Shown: in pieces, positions 1-4,127 of the stretch
How the letters are laid out: every line of letters begins with the position of its first letter
Numbering within the stretch: the stretch's first letter is position 1
DNA from: JAUVZF01 sp964449275
Lineage (GTDB): Bacteria > Planctomycetota > Phycisphaerae > FEN-1346
Assembly (NCBI GenBank): GCA_964449275.1
Contig: CAYVAM010000258.1
Coordinates: 1 to 5,088, forward strand
Reading direction: 5' to 3'
DNA length: 5,088 nucleotides
Position numbers and translations under genes: made by a program
The notes under the pieces: generated by a model
What the model saw: only the letters and a program-made list of their open reading frames with translations
What the model was told of the DNA's origin: nothing
The model's database searches: none

Positions 1-447
1 GAGCAGGACATCTCGCCGGTCTTCCCGTATCTGAACGCCGTGATGCCACACGCGACGTACAACCCCGAGGGGCCGACTTTCACGTTCATGGACGGGCCGC
101 GGCTCACGAACCTGTTCCCGCACCGCGCGGTGATTGCGCGGGTCCGCGAGATGCAGGACGCCTGGCGGGCCATCGGCCGCCTCGTGCGGACGATCAACGA
201 CGTCTGGGCCCGGCGCGATTCCGTCGAACCGCTCTACGAGCGGCGGGTCCAGATCAGCGTCCTGGAGATCTTCAGCCGCCTGCCCAGGACCAACTGCCGC
301 GCCTGCGGCGAGTTGACCTGCCTGGCCTTTGCGGCCAAACTCCTCCAGGGCGAGCAACGCATCGAAAACTGTACGCCCGTCTTCGGCGGCGAGCACGAAC
401 ACCTGAGAGACGCGCTGCTCGAGATCGCGGCCGGCCTGGGCGTGTAG
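1..447 (+). CDS. Iron-sulfur cluster-binding protein, 4Fe-4S Cx2Cx4Cx16C type (5' end outside window)
   Basis: The reading frame is open from the first base and ends at TAG 445-447, giving 148 visible residues. In-frame GTG and ATG codons at 40 and 43 exist, but the residues before them (DISPVFPYLNAV) look like conserved protein, so the true start is probably left of the window. The C-terminal third holds Cys99, Cys102, Cys107 and Cys124 in a Cx2Cx4Cx16C pattern preceded by LPRTNC. This is the signature of the 4Fe-4S domain found in RnfB and in the gamma subunit of the acetyl-CoA synthase/decarbonylase complex. The N-terminal part has no function I recognise; similar small proteins with this layout occur in anaerobes. 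The protein has no evident membrane segment and is probably cytoplasmic. A role in electron transfer or cluster handling is inferred; the partner is unknown. The neighbouring polysaccharide genes do not suggest one. Confidence 0.85.
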   Translation, partial: EQDISPVFPYLNAVMPHATYNPEGPTFTFMDGPRLTNLFPHRAVIARVREMQDAWRAIGRLVRTINDVWARRDSVEPLYERRVQISVLEIFSRLPRTNCRACGELTCLAFAAKLLQGEQRIENCTPVFGGEHEHLRDALLEIAAGLGV

Positions 448-465
448 GCCGCGGCGCGCCGCGGC
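448..465. repeat. Perfect 18-bp palindrome directly after the iron-sulfur gene stop
   Basis: GCCGCGGCGCGCCGCGGC equals its own reverse complement and begins on the base after the TAG stop. As RNA it could fold into a 7-bp GC stem with a CGCG loop. No T-run follows directly, so it is at best a weak or factor-assisted terminator or a 3' end-protecting hairpin. Chance GC richness is the main alternative. Confidence 0.4.
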
Positions 466-580
466 AGCCTCCTGCGCGGGCGGCCGGCGCCTATTCTTTC
501 CAAAGCGCCCAGTTTGACCAGGCGGACCCTGCGGAATCCGAAACTGGCATGAATTGTGCTGCTTTCCCTGCCCTGTTTTT

Positions 581-608
581 TTGACAAATCCCAGGGGCGC
601 GTCATAAT
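581..608 (+). promoter_or_regulatory. Sigma70-type promoter of the PEP-CTERM gene
   Basis: A perfect -35 box TTGACA (581-586) is followed after 16 bases by CATAAT (603-608), five of six matches to the -10 consensus. An alternative -10, TAATTA at 605-610, has an 18-base spacer. A run of seven T (576-582) leads into the -35 box. This AT-rich island stands out in otherwise GC-rich sequence and is the only good promoter in the gap. Transcription would start near 614-617, leaving a leader of about 170 bases before the ATG at 787. Confidence 0.75.
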
Positions 609-626
609 TAAGGTGGCGTTAAGGTG
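608..626 (+). repeat. 8-bp direct repeat at 11-bp period over the presumed transcription start
   Basis: TTAAGGTG occurs at 608-615 and again at 619-626, separated by GCG. The two copies lie about one helical turn apart, so a protein could contact both on the same DNA face. They overlap the end of the -10 box and the likely start site, the usual place for a repressor operator. Operator function is inferred; chance repetition cannot be excluded. Confidence 0.4.
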
Positions 627-786
627 CTGAACGGGCTGGGACGACCGCGTCTTCCCGGTTCACGTGTCTGCTTGGAGCGGGGAACAAGGGGGCGCAGGGA
701 GTCTAGCCCGCTCGGCCGGCAAGCAAAAGGAGCACAACGCTCACGTCTCGCACGTCGGCGACGTGCACAGTGAAGGGGACTGTACC
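615..786 (+). promoter_or_regulatory. Long, potentially structured 5' leader of the PEP-CTERM gene
   Basis: Between the presumed start of transcription and the ATG lie about 170 non-coding bases with at least four potential stems. The first pairs about 629-641 with 649-661 and includes GGGA with TCCC and GAC with GTC. The second pairs GAGCGGG (675-681) with CCCGCTC (707-713). The third pairs GCACGTC (750-756) with GACGTGC (760-766) across a GGC loop. The fourth pairs ACAGT (767-771) with ACTGT (779-783), with GAAGGGG in the loop. Stems three and four abut without a gap, and the fourth exposes the Shine-Dalgarno sequence in its loop. The layout suggests control of translation, but I recognise no known riboswitch class, and GC-rich DNA readily yields short stems. 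Confidence 0.35.
773..778 (+). promoter_or_regulatory. Ribosome binding site AAGGGG that fixes the PEP-CTERM start
   Basis: AAGGGG lies 8 bases before the ATG at 787 and supports that start over the in-frame GTG at 664. Starting at 787 also places the hydrophobic signal peptide at the extreme N terminus. The site falls inside the 7-base loop of a possible 5-bp hairpin (767-783). Confidence 0.7.
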
Positions 787-1683
787 ATGAAGGCACTTCT
801 CTACGCGACACTGGCTCTGGGTCTGGTGGCAGGTTCGGTTCAGGCCGGCACGATTCTTCTGGTTACCGACTGTGAGGTGCCGGGCGGAGCCGGCGCCGAT
901 CACCACGACGATAACCTGGTGGCGTTCCTCCAGGGGCTCGGCCACACCGTGGATACGAGCGGCATGAACAAGGCCATGCAGGAGGGACAGAATCCCTTCA
1001 CGACGCCGGCCAAGTTGGCGGCCCTGCAGAACGCCGACCTGGTCGTCGTCAGCCGGAAAACCAGCAGCGGCTCCTACGACAACGACCGTAAGCAATGGAA
1101 CGAACTGACCACGCCGCTTCTCCTCATGAGCGGCTACCTGACCCGCGGCGAGGGCCAGAACAAGTGGGGCTGGACGACTGGAGTCTCCGGCGACGCCGCC
1201 AAGGCCACGACCGACCTCGTTGTTGAAGCCGGCCACGCGGGGCATGCGTTTCTGAGCGGCTTGACCGGCCCCGTCACCCTCTTTGACTGGTCCACAGTCC
1301 CCGCCGATGATAACCAGGCCCCGAAGGTCGTCTATCTGCCAAACAAGGATGGCACCAGCGAGTTTCCGGCAGGCATGGTCATCGGCACCTTTGACGGACG
1401 GGACATGCTGGCCGATCTTCCGTCCGGCACGGACCTCGACGCCCTCAACGGCACTGTCGGCAAGTATGGCGTTACAGGCGCGCGCCGCGGCTTCTTTTCC
1501 GACTGGGGATACGATGTCGACCTGGGGGATCCCTTCGACCGGCAGGCCCAGTTTGACGACTTTGTCACGGCTGACTACGAGACCGTCCTGACGAACATGG
1601 TGGGCACGATAATCCCCGAGCCGGCCACGCTGGCGCTGCTGGCTGCCGGCGTGGTGGCGACGCTGATTCGCCGCAGGAAGTAA
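787..1683 (+). CDS. Secreted PEP-CTERM sorting domain protein with an amidotransferase-like (Rossmann-type) domain
   Basis: The gene encodes 298 residues. Residues 1-20 form a Sec signal peptide (K2, hydrophobic 4-15, likely cut after SVQA20). Residues 22-270 look like one globular alpha/beta domain: strand GTILLVTD (21-28), an acidic HHDDN patch (39-43), a helix, GLGHTVDT (50-57), then NADLVVVSRKTSSGSY (82-97), and PLLLMSGYLTRG (110-121). This order resembles the ThuA/class I glutamine amidotransferase-like fold, but I see no convincing catalytic Cys-His pair. The C terminus is a textbook PEP-CTERM tail: IPEPAT (276-281), a hydrophobic segment to about 293, and RRRK at the end. Such tails are normally processed by an exosortase and direct the protein to the cell surface or matrix. 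The gene has its own promoter and terminator. The product is therefore extracytoplasmic; its activity is unknown. Confidence 0.92.
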   Translation: MKALLYATLALGLVAGSVQAGTILLVTDCEVPGGAGADHHDDNLVAFLQGLGHTVDTSGMNKAMQEGQNPFTTPAKLAALQNADLVVVSRKTSSGSYDNDRKQWNELTTPLLLMSGYLTRGEGQNKWGWTTGVSGDAAKATTDLVVEAGHAGHAFLSGLTGPVTLFDWSTVPADDNQAPKVVYLPNKDGTSEFPAGMVIGTFDGRDMLADLPSGTDLDALNGTVGKYGVTGARRGFFSDWGYDVDLGDPFDRQAQFDDFVTADYETVLTNMVGTIIPEPATLALLAAGVVATLIRRRK

Positions 1684-1706
1684 GCCCGACCCCTTCTGCT
1701 TGAAAC

Positions 1707-1742
1707 GCGGGAGCGCGATAGAGTCGCGCTCCCGCTTGTTTT
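1707..1742 (+). terminator. Strong intrinsic terminator after the PEP-CTERM gene
   Basis: GCGGGAGCGCGA (1707-1718) pairs perfectly over 12 bp with TCGCGCTCCCGC (1724-1735) across the loop TAGAG. TTGTTTT follows at 1736-1742. It lies 23 bases after the stop codon and separates this gene from the sulfatase operon. Confidence 0.92.
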
Positions 1743-1797
1743 GCGCACGAGAAACTCTCGACACCGCCCCGCCCCCCGATTAGTTTAAGTCTCCGCA

Positions 1798-1819
1798 AGC
1801 CACGTTACCCGCTGTGGCT
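1798..1819 (+). repeat. Small hairpin adjoining the REP-like element
   Basis: AGCCAC (1798-1803) pairs with GTGGCT (1814-1819) around a 10-base loop; a G-T wobble can extend the stem by one pair. It ends exactly where the GTAG of the next hairpin begins, so the two may form one composite element. Alone it is too short to be convincing. Confidence 0.3.
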
Positions 1820-1845
1820 GTAGGGTGGGTGCTTTGCACCCACCC
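1820..1845 (+). repeat. REP-like element: GTAG plus perfect 10-bp hairpin in the sulfatase leader
   Basis: GTAG at 1820-1823 runs into a perfect stem of GGGTGGGTGC (1823-1832) with GCACCCACCC (1836-1845) across a TTT loop. A GTAG-type tetranucleotide at the foot of a hairpin is the layout of REP sequences recognised by REP-associated tyrosine transposases (RAYT/TnpA-REP). Repeats of the form TAGGGTGGG...CCCACC are common between genes of many bacteria. No T-run follows, so it is not a normal terminator. It ends 13 bases before the Shine-Dalgarno of the sulfatase and may also affect its translation or mRNA stability. Only one copy is visible, so repeat status is inferred. Confidence 0.5.
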
Positions 1846-1858
1846 AGGATACTTAAGC

Positions 1859-1865
1859 AAGGAGG
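1859..1865 (+). promoter_or_regulatory. Consensus ribosome binding site of the sulfatase
   Basis: AAGGAGG lies 6 bases before the ATG at 1872. It is much closer to consensus than the AAGGGG sites of the other two genes in the window, which suggests efficient translation. It fixes the start that also gives the Tat signal. Confidence 0.88.
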
Positions 1866-1871
1866 CCGCCG

Positions 1872-4121
1872 ATGACCCGTCCGACCCGTCGTCAGTTCCT
1901 CAAGCAGATGGCCGCCGGCGCCGCCGCAGGCGCCATGGCCCCACACATCCTTCCCGCCGCCGCGTCCGGCGCCGCCGCCGCCAGACTGCCGGAGGGCAAG
2001 CGGCCGAACATCGTCTGGATCAGCGCCGAGGACATCAGCCCCAACCTCAGCTGCTACGGCGATAAGTACGCCACGACGCCGAACCTCGACGCGTTCGCCG
2101 CCCAGGGCGTCCGCTACGACCGTGCCTTCACCCATGCGCCGGTCTGTGCCCCTGCCCGAAGCGGCATCATCACCGGCATGTACCCGACCGCCATCGGCAC
2201 CACGTGGATGCGTTGCCATGGCGTGCCCCCGCCCGAAGCCAAGTGCTTCCCCGAGTATTTGCGGGCCATCGGATACTTCTGCACGAACCGCTCGAAGACC
2301 GATTACCAGTTCTCCCCGCCGCCCTCGGCCTGGGACATCTCGGGCGGCAGCGGCCACTGGCGCAAGCGCCCCCGCAAGGACGGGCCGTTCTTCGCCGTCT
2401 TCAACTTCACCGTCACCCACGAGTCGAGCACGCGGCGGTGGACGGCCGGCAAACAGCAGCACGACCCGGCCAAGGCCCCCGTACCGCCGTATTACCCCGA
2501 TACGCCCATCGTGCGGCAGAACATCGCGTGCTACTACGATAAGATCAGCCAACTCGACGGACAGATTCAATCCGTCCTCGACGAACTCCGGGCCGACGGC
2601 CTGGCCGACGACACCATCGTCTGGTTCTGGGGCGACCACGGATGGGGCCTGACGCGCGGCAAGCGGTGGATCTACGATTCCGGCACACGCGTCCCGCTCA
2701 TGGTCCGCGTGCCGCCCAAGTGGCGCGAGTGGGCCGGTGCCGGCGACCCGAAATCGGTGTCGCCCGGTACGGTCGAGGGCGAGTTCGCCCAGTTCATCGA
2801 TTTCGCTCCCACGGTGCTCAGCCTCGCGGGCGTTCCGATACCCAAACACATGCAGGGCCGCGCCTTCCTCGGACCGCAGAAGGGCAGGGCCCCCGACCAC
2901 GTCTTTGCCGCACGCGACCGCATGGACGAGACCTACGACTGCATCCGCTACATCCGCGACAAGCAGTACAAGTATATCCGTAACTTCATGCCGTATCTTT
3001 CGCGGGGCCAGCACATCAACTACATGGACCAGACGCCGATTCTGCAGGAGATGCGGCGGCTGCACGCGGCGGGGAAACTCAAGGCCGGACCCCAGATGCA
3101 GTTCTTCGAACCCACCAAACCCGTCCACGAACTCTACGACATCACCAGGGACCCGCACGAGGTCCACAACCTGGCCGGCCGGCCCGAGCACAAGGCACGA
3201 GTCCAGCGCATGGAGAAGGCCCTCTTCGCCTTCATGAAGCGAATCGGCGACGTGGCGCTCATCCCCGAACCCGACTTCGACCAGATGAAAGGCGGCGGCA
3301 AGACGTCGGCCCCCGGCTTCACGGTCAAAAGGGGTGCCGGCGACCGCCTCGCCGTCGAGATCTCGTGCCTCACGCGCGGCGCCTCCATTATCTACCAGAC
3401 TGAGGGCGCCGCCGGCTCGGCAGCCGAGGCGGGGGCTGCGGGCCCCGCCGGTCGGGGCGGCAAGAAGGGCCCGGGCCGAAGTTCTCAGGGAGGCCGGTGG
3501 CTTCCCTACTCAAGGCCCGTCGAACTCGGCCCCGGCCAGACGCTCCGCGCCCAGGCCTGCCGCATCGGGTATGGCAATAGCCCCACGGTCACGTACCGGC
3601 ATGGCGAGAAGCCCACACCGCCCGCGCCCGCCACCGACACGGGGCCGCTTTGGAGGGAGACGTACCTGGCGAGCGACCTGCTCGACCGTCTCCTCGCCGT
3701 CAAGGCCCACGACGGACGCTGGACCGAAGGCACGGGCGCCTACCTGAAGGCCCTCTCCGACCCCGACGGGCCCGTCCGCTACTGGGCGGTGGTCGGCCTG
3801 CACCAGGCGACGAAGGAGGAGCCGATTGCGAAGATCAAGGCCGCCGTCGAGCCGCTCCTCGCGGATCCGTCGCCGTCGGTGCCCGTGGCGGCGGCCCATG
3901 CGATGGTGGATTGGGGCGAGACCGAGAAGGGCCTCGCGCGGCTCATCGAAGCGCTCAAGAGCCCGAGCGAGAAGGGCCGCCTGTTCGCCTCCTCCGCCCT
4001 GGAGCGCCTCGGCGAGAAGGCCCGCCCCGCCCTCGACCGCATGGAAGCCGTCCTCAAAGGCCAACCACGCTACCCCGGCGCGCCGCTGAAGCGCGCCGTC
4101 GCGAAACTCAGGAAGGGGTGA
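1872..4121 (+). CDS. Tat-exported formylglycine sulfatase with hexosaminidase-C-like and HEAT-like C-terminal domains
   Basis: The gene encodes 749 residues, longer than the roughly 450-550 of single-domain S1 sulfatases. A twin-arginine signal TRRQFLK (5-11) plus an Ala-rich stretch to about 37 indicates export in folded form. Residues 45-455 are the sulfatase core. Cys92 in CAPAR (92-96) fits C-x-P-x-R, the site converted to formylglycine. Likely metal and active-site residues are Glu53-Asp54 (SAED), His183, Asp255-His256 (GDHG) and Lys264. HELYDITRDPHEVHNL (419-434) is the usual C-terminal subdomain motif. Residues about 480-577 resemble the beta-hexosaminidase C-terminal beta-sandwich (ASIIYQTEG, then YSRPVELGPGQTLRAQA), split by a Gly/Ala-rich loop (511-541). 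Residues about 595-749 look like HEAT-type helical repeats. It probably removes sulfate esters (or N-sulfate) from a polysaccharide outside the cytoplasm. The xylanase gene follows after 6 bases. The exact substrate cannot be read from the sequence. Confidence 0.95.
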   Translation: MTRPTRRQFLKQMAAGAAAGAMAPHILPAAASGAAAARLPEGKRPNIVWISAEDISPNLSCYGDKYATTPNLDAFAAQGVRYDRAFTHAPVCAPARSGIITGMYPTAIGTTWMRCHGVPPPEAKCFPEYLRAIGYFCTNRSKTDYQFSPPPSAWDISGGSGHWRKRPRKDGPFFAVFNFTVTHESSTRRWTAGKQQHDPAKAPVPPYYPDTPIVRQNIACYYDKISQLDGQIQSVLDELRADGLADDTIVWFWGDHGWGLTRGKRWIYDSGTRVPLMVRVPPKWREWAGAGDPKSVSPGTVEGEFAQFIDFAPTVLSLAGVPIPKHMQGRAFLGPQKGRAPDHVFAARDRMDETYDCIRYIRDKQYKYIRNFMPYLSRGQHINYMDQTPILQEMRRLHAAGKLKAGPQMQFFEPTKPVHELYDITRDPHEVHNLAGRPEHKARVQRMEKALFAFMKRIGDVALIPEPDFDQMKGGGKTSAPGFTVKRGAGDRLAVEISCLTRGASIIYQTEGAAGSAAEAGAAGPAGRGGKKGPGRSSQGGRWLPYSRPVELGPGQTLRAQACRIGYGNSPTVTYRHGEKPTPPAPATDTGPLWRETYLASDLLDRLLAVKAHDGRWTEGTGAYLKALSDPDGPVRYWAVVGLHQATKEEPIAKIKAAVEPLLADPSPSVPVAAAHAMVDWGETEKGLARLIEALKSPSEKGRLFASSALERLGEKARPALDRMEAVLKGQPRYPGAPLKRAVAKLRKG
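4113..4118 (+). promoter_or_regulatory. Ribosome binding site of the xylanase inside the end of the sulfatase gene
   Basis: AAGGGG overlaps the last sense codons of the sulfatase and lies 9 bases before the ATG at 4128. With stop and start only 6 bases apart, translation of the two genes is probably coupled. The same AAGGGG sequence serves the PEP-CTERM gene. Confidence 0.65.
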
Positions 4122-4127
4122 CCGCTG

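Noticed and set aside
486..509. Inverted repeat GGCGC / GCGCC with a 14-base loop as a terminator for the iron-sulfur gene
   Set aside because: The stem is short, the loop is large and no T-run follows; the T-run at 576-582 is too far away and has no GC stem directly before it.
234..605. 123-codon open frame on the minus strand covering the iron-sulfur gene end and part of the gap
   Set aside because: It has no plausible ribosome site or recognisable domain and mostly mirrors the real iron-sulfur coding sequence.
664..786. Earlier GTG start for the PEP-CTERM protein adding 41 residues
   Set aside because: The added residues are hydrophilic and would bury the signal peptide inside the protein; the ATG at 787 has a ribosome site at the right distance.
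1748..1760. Small inverted repeat CGAGA / TCTCG with a 3-base loop
   Set aside because: Five base pairs directly behind a complete terminator are not significant.
703..1764. 353-codon open frame on the minus strand opposite the PEP-CTERM gene
   Set aside because: It runs through the terminator hairpin and the whole leader, and the opposite strand encodes a protein with a signal peptide and PEP-CTERM tail.
1758..1789. Possible promoter for the sulfatase operon (TCGACA with TAGTTT or TTTAAG downstream)
   Set aside because: The -35-like box is good, but the -10 candidates match only 3-4 of 6 positions or have a 20-base spacer. The operon needs a promoter here because a strong terminator precedes it, but I cannot place it with confidence.
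1785..3191. 468-codon open frame on the minus strand opposite the sulfatase
   Set aside because: It mirrors the high-GC third codon positions of the sulfatase gene, shows no recognisable domain, and runs opposite a clearly real coding sequence with intact motifs.
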